A stretch of DNA of 20,774 nt. It comes from Comamonadaceae bacterium. Lineage in GTDB: Bacteria; Pseudomonadota; Gammaproteobacteria; Burkholderiales; Burkholderiaceae_C. The DNA is taken from assembly GCA_947374505.1 (NCBI GenBank), contig CANCCE010000021.1, positions 1 to 20,774 on the forward strand, written 5' to 3'. The notes below the pieces were generated by a model. The model saw only the letters and a list, made by a program, of their open reading frames with translations. It did no database searches and was not told the DNA's origin. Shown piece after piece: positions 1-8,413 of this stretch. Made by a program: the position numbers and the translations under genes. Position 1 is the first letter of the stretch. Every line of letters begins with the position of its first letter.

Positions 1-142
1 TATTGGCGGTGGTCGTCATGGGCATTCTCATTGGATTTTTAGGAGATCACGAAAGGGAGAGACGCTTATTTCCAGAGCGATCAAACTCTGCTAGCGTGTG
101 CACAGCCCCTTATTTTGACAGCTAACCCAACAGGGCCCTGAC

Positions 143-1555
143 ATGACCATTCCAAACCACATGAACGTCCGCATTGAGAACGACAGCTTCGGTGCCATTG
201 ACGTGCCGGCTGACCGGCTCTGGGGCGCGCAGACTCAGCGTTCCCTGCATCATTTCGACATCTCTGGCGAGCGCCAGCCGAAGGAATTGATTGACGCGCT
301 GGCGCTGGTCAAGCACGCCTCGGCTTTCGTCAACCTCTCGCTCGGCCTGTTGCCTGGTGACAAGGCGCAAGCCATCATGGCGGCGGCCGAAGAAGTCCGG
401 GCAGGGCACTTGCCGCATGAGTTTCCGCTGGTGGTGTGGCAGACCGGCTCCGGTACGCAAACCAATATGAACATGAACGAGGTGCTGGCCAATCGGGCCA
501 GCGAATTGCTGGGCGGTGAGCGCGGGATTCGGCGCCGGGTGCATCCGAACGATGACGTGAACCGCAGCCAATCGTCGAATGACGTCTTCCCGACGGCCAT
601 GCATGTGGCTGCAGTCGTCGCCATCAGCCAACAATTGTTGCCAGCGCTGGCCGAGTTACGGGCCACGCTGGACGCCAAAGCGCAGGCTTTTGCCGGCATC
701 GTCAAAATCGGCCGCACCCATTTGCAAGACGCCACGCCGCTGACGCTGGGGCAAGAGTTTTCAGGCTACGTTTCGCAACTGGCGCATGGTGAGCAGCATG
801 TGCGCGCCGCCTTGCCGCATGTGTGTGAACTGGCCTTGGGCGGCACAGCCGTAGGCACAGGCTTGAATGCGCCGCCTGGCTATGCTGAAAAAGCCGCCGC
901 TGAATTGGCGCGTTTGACGGGTTTGCCTTTCGTCACCGCGCCGAATAAGTTTGAGGCGCTGGCCTCGGCCGATGCGCTTGTTCATGCGCATGGCGCGCTC
1001 AAAACGCTGGCCGCCAGTCTGATGAAAATCGCCAACGATGTGCGCTGGCTGGCCAGTGGGCCGCGCAGTGGTTTGGGTGAACTCAACATCCCTGAAAACG
1101 AACCGGGGTCGTCGATCATGCCGGGCAAAGTGAATCCGACCCAATGCGAGGCGTTGACGATGCTCTGCTGCCAAGTCTTTGGCAATGATGTGGCCATCAA
1201 CATGGGTGGCGCTTCAGGGAACTTTGAGTTGAATGTGTTCCGTCCGCTGATTGCGCATAACTTTTTGCAGAGCGTGCGTTTGCTGGCTGACGGCCTGAAA
1301 AGCTTCAACGTGCATTGCGCTGTCGGTATTGAGCCAAACCATGAACGCATTGACGCGCTGCTGAGTCAGTCACTGATGCTGGTGACCGCGCTGAACCCGT
1401 ACATTGGCTACGACAAAGCCGCCTTGATCGCCAAGAAAGCGTATCAAGACGGCAGCACGCTGCGCGAAGCCGCGTTGGCCTCGGGTGATGTGACGGGTGA
1501 GCAGTTTGACGCTTGGGTTCGACCGGCAGAGATGGTCGGCAACAGCGGCCGCTGA
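143..1555 (+). CDS. fumC: Class II fumarate hydratase (fumarase C)
   Basis: Predicted to interconvert fumarate and L-malate in the TCA cycle, as an iron-independent cytosolic homotetramer. The 470-residue protein follows E. coli FumC closely over its whole length, with an N-terminal GAIDVPADRLWGAQTQRSL block, a TGSGTQTNMNMNEVLANRA block near residues 103-120, HPNDDVNRSQSSNDVFPTA, and the superfamily signature GSSIMPGKVNP at residues 322-332. The catalytic serine of the family lies in that signature loop. The start at 143 has no clear ribosome binding site. A second in-frame ATG at 161 (MNVRIENDSFG) fits E. coli FumC about equally well, so the first six residues are uncertain. The stop is only 7 bases from the end of the convergent mrpG, with no hairpin between them. 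Oxygen-stable fumarase is standard in this group and nothing looks damaged. Confidence 0.97.
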   Translation: MTIPNHMNVRIENDSFGAIDVPADRLWGAQTQRSLHHFDISGERQPKELIDALALVKHASAFVNLSLGLLPGDKAQAIMAAAEEVRAGHLPHEFPLVVWQTGSGTQTNMNMNEVLANRASELLGGERGIRRRVHPNDDVNRSQSSNDVFPTAMHVAAVVAISQQLLPALAELRATLDAKAQAFAGIVKIGRTHLQDATPLTLGQEFSGYVSQLAHGEQHVRAALPHVCELALGGTAVGTGLNAPPGYAEKAAAELARLTGLPFVTAPNKFEALASADALVHAHGALKTLAASLMKIANDVRWLASGPRSGLGELNIPENEPGSSIMPGKVNPTQCEALTMLCCQVFGNDVAINMGGASGNFELNVFRPLIAHNFLQSVRLLADGLKSFNVHCAVGIEPNHERIDALLSQSLMLVTALNPYIGYDKAALIAKKAYQDGSTLREAALASGDVTGEQFDAWVRPAEMVGNSGR

Positions 1556-1562
1556 GGCCCAC

Positions 1563-1937
1563 TCAGAGTTTGCTGGGCTTGCGGTTCTTGCGGCGTTCAG
1601 GCACAGCGTCTTCCGGTGGCTTCGCTCTGCCTGGCAAGCGCAGATGCAGCGCTGCCTGCGCCATCATGTTGGCTGACACGGGCGCCGTCAAAAACACAAA
1701 CAGCGTGATCAGCAGTTCGGCGAAGCCAGCCCGGCCGTGTGCGGCCGAGACAATCATGCTGGCCAGCAAAATGCTGCCGACGCCCAAGGTCGAGGCCTTG
1801 GTCGGGCCATGCAGTCGCATGTAAAAGTCCGGCAGACGAATGAGGCCAACAGCGCCCACCAGTAGAAAGAATGAGGCGATTAACAGCAACCCAGCTGCCA
1901 GCCATTCGGTCATGGAAATCAAAGTCATACCAGCCAT
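1563..1937 (-). CDS. mrpG: Mrp/Pha cation:proton antiporter subunit G
   Basis: Small membrane subunit of the multi-subunit Mrp (Mnh/Pha) monovalent cation/proton antiporter in the inner membrane. The 124-residue protein has three hydrophobic segments (about residues 9-32, 48-65 and 70-92) and the family block VGAVGLIRLPDFYMRLHGPTK characteristic of MnhG/PhaG. A charged, Arg/Lys/Pro-rich tail of about 25 residues follows the last helix and is probably cytoplasmic. It is the last gene of the operon, 16 bases after mrpF, with a GAGGGA-like ribosome binding site 8 bases before ATG. The second ATG (codon 4) is an alternative start. The symbols mnhG and phaG are equivalent. Confidence 0.93.
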   Translation of the reverse strand: MAGMTLISMTEWLAAGLLLIASFFLLVGAVGLIRLPDFYMRLHGPTKASTLGVGSILLASMIVSAAHGRAGFAELLITLFVFLTAPVSANMMAQAALHLRLPGRAKPPEDAVPERRKNRKPSKL

Positions 1938-1953
1938 GTGTGTTGTCCCTCGC

Positions 1954-2235
1954 TCATTCGATGACGTCGCCGCGCGTCAGGTAGCGGGCCATCGCCACCG
2001 TTGATGCAAAGCCCAGCATGGCGACCAGCAGTGCCGCTTCAAACAGCATGGGTGTGTCGAGTCGGATGCCCAGAAGCACAATCAGTGCCACGGCGTTGAT
2101 ATAAAGCGTATCAATCGCCAGCACCCGGTCGACGCTGTGCGGACCGAAGATCAGTCGCCAGCCGCAGGGCAACAGTGCCAACGACACCGCCACGATAGCG
2201 ATGTTCAGCGCCATTTCAAGTGCAACAGTGCTCAT
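1954..2235 (-). CDS. mrpF: Mrp/Pha cation:proton antiporter subunit F
   Basis: Small integral membrane subunit of the Mrp complex. The 93-residue protein has three hydrophobic helices (about residues 7-27, 42-59 and 63-82) and the MnhF/PhaF hallmark GPHSVDRVLAIDTLYINAV near residues 31-49. The Asp of DRVLAIDTL is a conserved membrane-embedded acidic residue in this family. Its ATG overlaps the mrpE stop by 4 bases (ATGA), implying translational coupling. Length is normal for the family. Confidence 0.94.
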   Translation of the reverse strand: MSTVALEMALNIAIVAVSLALLPCGWRLIFGPHSVDRVLAIDTLYINAVALIVLLGIRLDTPMLFEAALLVAMLGFASTVAMARYLTRGDVIE

Positions 2236-2753
2236 GCTTTATCTCCCTGTGAGTTGTCATTAGCCTCGCCAAAAATGATCATCAGCGGGCGCTCGTAACG
2301 TTGTTGAATGTCGGCGGCCATTTGCAATGGATCACTGCAGTCCAGAGCATGGACCAGGATGTAGTGCCGCTCTTCGTCGATGCTCGCGGACACCGTGCCG
2401 GGCGTGGTGGTGATGATGCTGGCCAGCAGCGAAATCGCCGTGGGATGCTGGAGTTGCAAAGGCACGCGTACCCAAGCCGGTTGAGGCCGCGACATCGGGC
2501 CGAGCACCAGCTTGGCCACGGTGATGTTGGACGTCACGATATCGACCAAGACCACCAACGCCAGGCGCAGCGCTGGAAGCATGTGAATCGCCGGTGCTGG
2601 CGGCAGCAGTGGGTGCAGTAGTCGCGGTACGACCAAGCCCATCAGCGCGGCCGACAGCAGGTGAACCGGTGCTAATGTGTGTTGCAAGAGCAACCAGCTC
2701 ACAGCCAGCAGGGCCGACAGCCACGGGTGAGCAAGCCAGGGTGTCTTTTTCAT
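2232..2753 (-). CDS. mrpE: Mrp/Pha cation:proton antiporter subunit E
   Basis: MnhE-family membrane subunit of the antiporter. The 173-residue protein has an N-terminal hydrophobic part (two or three segments within residues 10-85) and a more polar C-terminal half carrying the family motif SIITTTPGTVSASID, followed by a short soluble domain with HYILVHALDC. The family as a whole is needed for stability of the full complex rather than carrying the main ion path. It overlaps mrpD at its start and mrpF at its end by 4 bases each, so all three are on one message. The C-terminus (NDNSQGDKA) is polar and probably cytoplasmic. Confidence 0.94.
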   Translation of the reverse strand: MKKTPWLAHPWLSALLAVSWLLLQHTLAPVHLLSAALMGLVVPRLLHPLLPPAPAIHMLPALRLALVVLVDIVTSNITVAKLVLGPMSRPQPAWVRVPLQLQHPTAISLLASIITTTPGTVSASIDEERHYILVHALDCSDPLQMAADIQQRYERPLMIIFGEANDNSQGDKA

Positions 2754-4426
2754 GGCTGGCCTCCTGATCCTGCATGAGGCAAGATGACTTCACCTTCGCC
2801 GCCGCGGTAAGGGCGTGTGGTTTCGGCCGCAGTGCCGCCCAGCGGTCCGAGCACCGCTTTGGCGTAGGCAGCGTGATCGGCTAGTTGGGCGGAAGCCGCA
2901 TCGGTGTAGCGCTTCATCGGTGAAGCGCCTGCCGCCAGCATCAGGCCCAGCGCTAGCAGGGCGAAGGTGGATGCCATCGTGCGCGTGCTGAAACCAGATG
3001 CGCCAGATGAACTGGACCGCGTGGGCGTTGACGGTTCAGGTAGGACGTTCCAAAACAAAATGCTGCCGGCACGGGCCAGCCCGATCAGCGTCAGAAAACT
3101 GGCCCCCAGAACGACTGACCAGAACCAGATCTGCGCAGAGCTGCTACTGGCACTTTGCAAGATCATCAGCTTGCCTAAGAAGCCGGGCAGAGGGGGCAGG
3201 CCGGCTACGGACGCGGCGGCGAGCAAGGTCATCAGGCCGAGCGCGACAGGTTGTGCTACGGCGGTAGCGGGCAGCAGCGTGTCTTTGGTCTCGCCACGCT
3301 GTGATGCAATCAGCTCCACCAGCAAAAAGAGCGCGGCCACCACCAGCGTGCTGTGCACCATGTAGTAGAGCGCCGCTGCCAGCGATGCCGTGGTGAACAA
3401 GCCCACACTGGCCAAAATAACGCCAACCGATGAAATGGTCAGGTACGCCACCATCCGCGCAAAACTGCGAGCGGCCAGCGCGCCCAACACCCCCAGAACG
3501 CAGGAGATCAGTGCGACCGGCAAGAGCCAGGGTTCCACGACCATCGCCGCATGGCCCGCACCTTCACCAAAAATCCCAATGTGCACGCGGATGATGCTGT
3601 ACACGCCGACTTTGGTCATGATGGCGAAGAGCGCTGCGACGGGCGCACTGGCCACACCGTAGGCGCTTGGCAACCACAGGTACAGTGGCACGATGGCAGC
3701 CTTCAAGCCAAAGACCACCAGCAAAAGCATCGCACCGATCTTCAGCAGCACCGCTTCTTCGGCGTTGAGCTTGGCCACTCGCAAGGCTAGGTCAGCCATG
3801 TTCAGGGTGCCAGTCAGGCCGTAAATAATCGCCAGCCCGATCAAGAACAAGGCCGAGGCGGCCAAGTTGAGCACCACGTAATGCAGACCAGCCTTGAAGC
3901 GCTCAGGCCCTTGGCCGTGCACCAGCAACACGTAAGAGGCGATCAGCAAGATCTCGAAAAAAACAAACAGATTGAACAGATCGCCGGTGATGAAGGCGCC
4001 CGACAAACCCATCAACTGAAAGTGAAACAGCGCATGAAAATGCCGGCCGCGCACGTCCCACTTGGCCGTGGCATACCAGAGCACAGGCACGGCGATGGTC
4101 CAAGTCAGGGTCAGCATCATGGCGCTCAGTCGGTCGACCACCAGGACAATGCCAAACGGCGCTTGCCAGCCGCCCAGCGGGTAAACCGTCAGTGCACCGG
4201 TGTCTGCTTCGGTCATCAGTCGCCAGGCAAAAACAGCGCCCAAGACGACTGACGCCATGCTGAGCAGCCGTTGCAGCGTGGGTTGGGCCTGCAGGTTACG
4301 GCCGGAGCCGGTCGAACCCATGCCATCGCCCAACAGAAGCAGAACCACGGCCGTGAAGAGGGGCAGCAGGACCGGCAACACCGGCAGATGGGCTGAGAAA
4401 AAAGTGGAGAGAAACCCGGTGATCAT
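2750..4426 (-). CDS. mrpD: Mrp/Pha antiporter subunit D (NuoN/M-like antiporter subunit)
   Basis: One of the two large antiporter-like subunits, homologous to the proton-pumping NuoL/M/N subunits of complex I. The 558-residue protein has many transmembrane helices. It shows the key membrane glutamate in FNLFVFFEILL (Glu158), the broken-helix lysine region GLKAAIVPLYLWLPSAYGVASAPVAALFAIMTK split across TM helices, and a second Lys in the latter block. These are the residues implicated in proton transfer in the family. It is somewhat longer than typical MrpD (roughly 490-500 residues). The excess includes a Ser/Thr/Arg-rich stretch (STPTRSSSSGASGFSTRT) near residue 475 and a polar C-terminal tail after the last helix. 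It overlaps mrpC and mrpE by 4 bases each. Confidence 0.96.
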   Translation of the reverse strand: MITGFLSTFFSAHLPVLPVLLPLFTAVVLLLLGDGMGSTGSGRNLQAQPTLQRLLSMASVVLGAVFAWRLMTEADTGALTVYPLGGWQAPFGIVLVVDRLSAMMLTLTWTIAVPVLWYATAKWDVRGRHFHALFHFQLMGLSGAFITGDLFNLFVFFEILLIASYVLLVHGQGPERFKAGLHYVVLNLAASALFLIGLAIIYGLTGTLNMADLALRVAKLNAEEAVLLKIGAMLLLVVFGLKAAIVPLYLWLPSAYGVASAPVAALFAIMTKVGVYSIIRVHIGIFGEGAGHAAMVVEPWLLPVALISCVLGVLGALAARSFARMVAYLTISSVGVILASVGLFTTASLAAALYYMVHSTLVVAALFLLVELIASQRGETKDTLLPATAVAQPVALGLMTLLAAASVAGLPPLPGFLGKLMILQSASSSSAQIWFWSVVLGASFLTLIGLARAGSILFWNVLPEPSTPTRSSSSGASGFSTRTMASTFALLALGLMLAAGASPMKRYTDAASAQLADHAAYAKAVLGPLGGTAAETTRPYRGGEGEVILPHAGSGGQP

Positions 4427-4785
4427 GTGCGGTCCCGTGTTTCTGGCGTCTTGCCTGCTGCTTGTCCATCGACGTGGTCGGAGCCGGTTTCATGGCGACT
4501 GCGCAAAGCCAATTCGATGACGAAGCCGGTGGTGGCAAAACCGATGACGATGGCAGTCAACACCAGCGCTTGCGGCAAGGGGTCGGCAACGCGGCCACCG
4601 GCCGAAAGGATGGGTGCGGCGTCTTGCCAAAGGCGGCCCATCGCAAAGATGAAGACATTGACGGCGTAGCCTAGCAGGCTCAGACCCAAGACCACCGGCC
4701 AAGTGCGGCCGCGCAAGATCAGGTAAATGCCGGCGGCGGTGACGGCGCCAATGCCGCTGGCGACCAAAAACTCAAGGCTCATCAT
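4423..4785 (-). CDS. mrpC: Mrp/Pha antiporter subunit C (NuoK-like)
   Basis: NuoK-like small subunit of the Mrp antiporter. The 120-residue protein has three hydrophobic helices (about residues 6-24, 30-51 and 72-94). It contains GLSLLGYAVNVFIFAMG and DPLPQALVLTAIVIGFATTGF, the latter being the classic MrpC/NuoK block. The last 25 residues are hydrophilic. A strong AAGGAG lies 8 bases before the first of two adjacent ATG codons; the first overlaps the mrpAB stop as ATGA. It also overlaps mrpD by 4 bases. Confidence 0.95.
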   Translation of the reverse strand: MMSLEFLVASGIGAVTAAGIYLILRGRTWPVVLGLSLLGYAVNVFIFAMGRLWQDAAPILSAGGRVADPLPQALVLTAIVIGFATTGFVIELALRSRHETGSDHVDGQAAGKTPETRDRT

Positions 4786-7637
4786 GACTGTTTCTCCTTG
4801 AGCTCAGAAGCTAGCGCTGGTTCGCGTGTGACGGCACCCAGCGTCGACAGCGTCAGCAAGGTCGCGCCGACCACGGTGATGTAAACGCCCAAGTCAAACA
4901 GGGCGGCGGTAGCCAGTGGCAACGAACCCAGCAAGGGCACATCGGGACTGCCGTGCGCACTGGTCAGAAAGGGCTGGCCGAAGAAGAAAGCGCCAACACC
5001 GGTGAGTCCGGCAATGCCTAGTCCGATGCCGATCCAGCGCACGAAGCGGCGTCCGCCATCGGCGCGCAGCAGGGCTTCGGCACGCGACTGGCCGTTGGCC
5101 ATGTATTGCATCACCAGCGTGACCGCCGTGATCAGCCCGGCGATGAAGCCGCCACCAGGCTGGTTGTGGCCGCGCATGAAGATGTACAGCGTGACGACCA
5201 GCGCCATCGGCAGCAGCACGCGAGCAGCGACGCGCAGCATCAGTGGCTGGCTGGCAAAAGTCCAGGCAGAACCGGCAGCGTCCACCGCTGGCCGTCGTGT
5301 GTGCATGCCGTCCATGAGGGCCAGCACGCCAATGGCGGCGATGCCCAGCACGGTGATTTCGCCGAAGGTGTCATAGCCCCGGAAGTCCACCAGAATCACA
5401 TTGACGGCGTTGGTGCCACCGCCCGCCACGGCGGCATGGTTCAGGAAGTACCAAGAGATCGAGTCGTGGTCGCGTGTCAGCATGACCCAGGCCAGCCACG
5501 CCATGCTCGCACCGATGGCCAAGGCCAGCGACGCGTCACGCAGCTTGCGTGGAACAGAGGACTCGTGCGGTGTTTGTCGCGGCAGCAGCGCTAAGCCCAT
5601 CAGCAGCAGAACTGTGGCGACGACATCGACCGTCAGCTGCGTCAATGCCAAGTCAGGCGCTGAAAAACTGACGAAGCTCAGCGACGTCACCAAACCGACC
5701 GCGCCGGCCACCACCACCGACTGAAAGCGCTCATGGTGGCGTAGCACCAGCCACAGGCAGGCCGCCAACAACAGCGCCCAGATCACCACGGCAGGCAGAG
5801 AGATGGGCAGCAGGGTGCGCGTGCCAGTACCCGGAACGTCGGAAACTTGTCCCCACAGCACGGCGGCACCGGTGGCCAGTGCGGCCATGAACATCCAAGC
5901 CAGGTAGCGCTGGAGCGATGCGTTTTCTAGTTGTTGGGTGATCCGCTCAGCGCCTGCAAAGAGTCGCTCGATGCCGCGTGTGAACAGTTTCAGTCCGGTC
6001 AGTCGGCCAAACCAGTCCTCGGACTTCAGGTGGTGCAGTCGGCCGCCCTTGGCCAGCAAGGCGTAGACGGCAAAGCCACCACCCAGCGCCAACAGGCTGA
6101 GCAACAGCGGCAGGTTCAGGCCGTGCCACAGCGCCAGTTTGAATTCAGGTGCAGGCTGGCCGATCATGGCGCTGCTGGCGGCCCGCACCAGGGGTTCTAA
6201 GGTGAGGGATGGCAACACGCCGACCAACAGACAGATGCCAGCCAGCAGGGCCACTGGAGCTTTCATGCCGAAGGGCGGCTCGTGCGGATGCATGTTGGGC
6301 ATGTCACGCGGCGGGCCGTTGAAAAACACGTCGTGAACAATGCGCACTGAATAGGCTACGCTGAACAACGCGGCGAGTGTCGCCACCAAGGGCACCAGCC
6401 AGCGCCAGCCACCGACTTGTACAAAAGCGACGGCTTCGGTCAGAAACATTTCCTTTGACAGGAAACCATTGAACAGTGGCACGCCGGCCATGGCCGCTGC
6501 TGCCACCATGGCGAAGGTGGCCGTCCAGGGCATCAGCTCTGCCAGACCACCCAACTTACGCATGTCGCGGGTACCGGTTTCATGGTCGACGATACCGGCC
6601 GTCATGAACAAGGCTGCCTTGAAACTGGCGTGGTTCAAGATGTGGAAGATTGCACCGACAGCCGCCAGCGGTGAACCCAATCCGATCAAGAAAGTGATCA
6701 GCCCGAGATGGCTGATGGTGGAGTACGCCAGCAAGCCTTTCAGGTCATGCTTGAACAACGCTACGAAGGCGGCAAATGCTAAGGTGACAAGGCCGGTGGT
6801 CATGACGATGCCCATGAACATTTCTGTGCCGCCGATGACCGGCGTCAGGCGCGCTAGCAGAAACAAGCCCGCCTTGACCATGGTCGCGGAATGCAAGTAA
6901 GCCGACACCGGTGTGGGTGCTGACATGGCCTGCGGCAACCAAATGTGAAACGGGAACTGCGCACTTTTGGTGAAGCAGCCGATCAAAATCAAGATCAGCG
7001 CTGCGGGGTAACGCGCGTCGGCCTGAATGAGCGCCACTTGGCCGGCCATCTGGCTGAGCTCAAAGGTGCCCGCGATCTCCCCCAAGAGCAAGAAGCCACC
7101 CATCATGGCCAAGCCGCCGCCACCCGTGATGGCCAGCGACATCCGGGCACCGGACCGGGCGGCAGACACATGGTTCCAATAGCCAATCAGCAAAAAAGAA
7201 GAGAGGCTGGTGAGTTCCCAAAAGACCAGCAGCAGCAGTAGGTTGTCCGATAGGACAATGCCCAGCATCGACGCCATGAACAGCATCATGGTGCTGAAAA
7301 ACTTGCCAACTGGATCGACTTGACCCAAATAACTGTGCGCGTACAGAATGATCAGCAGGCCGATGCCGGTGATCAGCAGCCCGAACATCAGCGATAGAGC
7401 GTCGAGTTTGAAGCCCAGGTTCAAGCCGATTTCTGGCACCCAGGGTGTGAAGGTTTGGTAAATTTCCCCAGCCAGAATGCTCGGGGCTTGAGAGAGCAAC
7501 AGCCCCAGACTTGACGCTGTCACGGCAGCCGCCAACCAGGCTGTCCGGCTTCTGTGCCCCGGCGTTTGCTGGGAACCAGACCAAGCGGTCAGCAGGGTAC
7601 CTGCCAAGAGAGGAAGAAGAATGATGAGTAGGAGCAA
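4782..7637 (-). CDS. mrpAB: Fused Mrp/Pha antiporter subunits A and B
   Basis: Largest antiporter subunit, 951 residues. Residues about 1-775 are MrpA: a NuoL-like module with Glu141 in VFWELTS, Lys224 in FTKSAQFPFHIWLPQAM and the FKHDLKGLLAYSTISHLG block near 295-312, then a NuoJ-like part (SAPDLALTQLTVDVVATVLLLMGLALLP, about 650-680; FRGYDTFGEITVLGIAAIGVL, about 755-775). Residues about 800-935 are MrpB (MnhB), with FMRGHNQPGGGFIAG near 818-832. An A-B fusion is the hallmark of group 2 Mrp systems (pha of rhizobia and pseudomonads). The start is uncertain: the frame has no ATG or GTG, only TTG at 7637 or CTG at 7646, and no ribosome binding site precedes either. A single extra base may have cut off a GTG start at 7668 (see findings). 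Predicted role is Na+/H+ or K+/H+ exchange and pH homeostasis; ion specificity cannot be read from sequence. Confidence 0.95.
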   Translation of the reverse strand: MLLLIILLPLLAGTLLTAWSGSQQTPGHRSRTAWLAAAVTASSLGLLLSQAPSILAGEIYQTFTPWVPEIGLNLGFKLDALSLMFGLLITGIGLLIILYAHSYLGQVDPVGKFFSTMMLFMASMLGIVLSDNLLLLLVFWELTSLSSFLLIGYWNHVSAARSGARMSLAITGGGGLAMMGGFLLLGEIAGTFELSQMAGQVALIQADARYPAALILILIGCFTKSAQFPFHIWLPQAMSAPTPVSAYLHSATMVKAGLFLLARLTPVIGGTEMFMGIVMTTGLVTLAFAAFVALFKHDLKGLLAYSTISHLGLITFLIGLGSPLAAVGAIFHILNHASFKAALFMTAGIVDHETGTRDMRKLGGLAELMPWTATFAMVAAAAMAGVPLFNGFLSKEMFLTEAVAFVQVGGWRWLVPLVATLAALFSVAYSVRIVHDVFFNGPPRDMPNMHPHEPPFGMKAPVALLAGICLLVGVLPSLTLEPLVRAASSAMIGQPAPEFKLALWHGLNLPLLLSLLALGGGFAVYALLAKGGRLHHLKSEDWFGRLTGLKLFTRGIERLFAGAERITQQLENASLQRYLAWMFMAALATGAAVLWGQVSDVPGTGTRTLLPISLPAVVIWALLLAACLWLVLRHHERFQSVVVAGAVGLVTSLSFVSFSAPDLALTQLTVDVVATVLLLMGLALLPRQTPHESSVPRKLRDASLALAIGASMAWLAWVMLTRDHDSISWYFLNHAAVAGGGTNAVNVILVDFRGYDTFGEITVLGIAAIGVLALMDGMHTRRPAVDAAGSAWTFASQPLMLRVAARVLLPMALVVTLYIFMRGHNQPGGGFIAGLITAVTLVMQYMANGQSRAEALLRADGGRRFVRWIGIGLGIAGLTGVGAFFFGQPFLTSAHGSPDVPLLGSLPLATAALFDLGVYITVVGATLLTLSTLGAVTREPALASELKEKQS

Positions 7638-7716
7638 AAGCGTCAGAGGAGTTAATTCAAAGGTTCACAATCCGGCATTTTATGTGCCGCCGACGGCCTC
7701 TCAGGCTGGTTGGTGC

Positions 7717-8316
7717 TCAGTGCTCGTCGCGGCTTCGAACCATTAGCTTGTCCGTCAGCGCAATCGCCAAAGCGCTGAGCAAAAAGACAACGTGAATGAT
7801 GGTTTGCCACATCAACACCTTCAGGTCGTAGTTGGCGGCATTGATGAAGGTTTTTAACAAGTGGATCGAGCTGATGCCAATGATGGCCGTGGCCAGCTTG
7901 ACTTTCAGCACAGATGCATTGACATGGTTCAACCACTCCGGTTGATCGGGGTGGTCGTCAAGCCGCATGCGGCTGACGAAGGTCTCGTAACCGCCGACGA
8001 TGACCATGATCAGCAGGTTGGAGATCATGACAACGTCAATCAAGCCCAGCACCACGAGCATGATGACGGTTTCATTGAGCGATGTGATCGCCACATCGGA
8101 TTTGTAGCCTATGCTGCTGATGAGAGCCTGCAGGGCAGACGGGCTGCCAAAAACAGCCTCGATCAAATGCTTGAGCTCGACCAGGAAGTGAAATACGTAG
8201 ACCACTTGCGCAGCAATCAGACCAACGTAAAGCGGCAACTGAAGCCAGCGGCTGGCAAATATAAAGCTGGGGATGGGTCGAAGCGGAGTTGATCGAGATA
8301 ACTTAGAGTCGGACAT
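7717..8316 (-). CDS. UPF0114 / YqhA-like inner membrane protein (TIGR00645 type)
   Basis: Function unknown in the family. The 199-residue protein shows the YqhA/UPF0114 pattern: SRWLQLPLYVGLIAAQVVYVF near the N-terminus, then GLIDVVMISNLLIMVIVGGYETFVS, then KVKLATAIIGISSIHLLKTFI. Four hydrophobic segments are visible (about residues 26-48, 83-108, 138-156 and 167-187). I chose the ATG at 8316 (MSDSKLSR) because it has AAAAAGG a few bases upstream and matches a normal family N-terminus. An upstream ATG would add 40 residues that look like untranslated leader. It lies 79 bases upstream of mrpAB on the same strand, with no clear terminator between, so it could share a transcript with the antiporter. 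It is divergent from acsA. Confidence 0.88.
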   Translation of the reverse strand: MSDSKLSRSTPLRPIPSFIFASRWLQLPLYVGLIAAQVVYVFHFLVELKHLIEAVFGSPSALQALISSIGYKSDVAITSLNETVIMLVVLGLIDVVMISNLLIMVIVGGYETFVSRMRLDDHPDQPEWLNHVNASVLKVKLATAIIGISSIHLLKTFINAANYDLKVLMWQTIIHVVFLLSALAIALTDKLMVRSRDEH

Positions 8317-8339
8317 AGGGCCTTTTTGATTAACCCTAA

Positions 8340-8345
8340 ATTGTA
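8340..8345 (-). promoter_or_regulatory. Possible -10 element for the yqhA-like gene
   Basis: On the minus strand this reads TACAAT, five of six matches to the sigma-70 -10 consensus, 23 bases upstream of the chosen ATG. No convincing -35 hexamer sits at 16-18 bases, so the call rests on one box only. The box overlaps the first of three TTGTAAG repeats (plus-strand reading) in this gap. Confidence 0.3.
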
Positions 8346-8413
8346 AGAGTTTCACTTCGGCCTTGATAAACGTCTGGGATTTGTAAGATGGCTGACAGTC
8401 AGTGGCTTGTAAG
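8341..8413 (+). repeat. Three direct copies of TTGTAAG in the yqhA-acsA gap
   Basis: The heptamer TTGTAAG occurs at 8341-8347, 8381-8387 and 8407-8413, all in the same orientation, with start-to-start distances of 40 and 26 bases. An 11-base palindrome CTGAC-A-GTCAG (8392-8402) lies between copies two and three, and CAGT-C-ACTG (8430-8438) follows. The arrangement lies between two divergent genes and could be binding sites for a regulator of either. No known regulator is assigned. Confidence 0.5.

Noticed and set aside
115..120. A perfect TTGACA just upstream of fumC.
   Set aside because: No -10 like sequence lies at 16-18 bases; the expected place overlaps the fumC start codon.
3..125. Plus-strand frame reading LAVVVMGILIGFLGDHERERR and so on to TAA at 123-125, resembling the end of a membrane protein.
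   Set aside because: Codon use (AGG, AGA, TTA, GGA) is unlike the neighbouring genes, no homology is recognised, and it is too short at the window edge to support.
1513..1824. Open frames overlapping the fumC end and mrpG on the plus strand.
   Set aside because: They are shadows of fumC and mrpG; no ribosome site and no protein-like composition.
8363..8376. TTGATAAACGTCTG, a partial FNR-like site in the YqhA-acsA gap.
   Set aside because: The right arm GTCTG misses the consensus at three of five positions, so it is too weak compared with the site at 19196.
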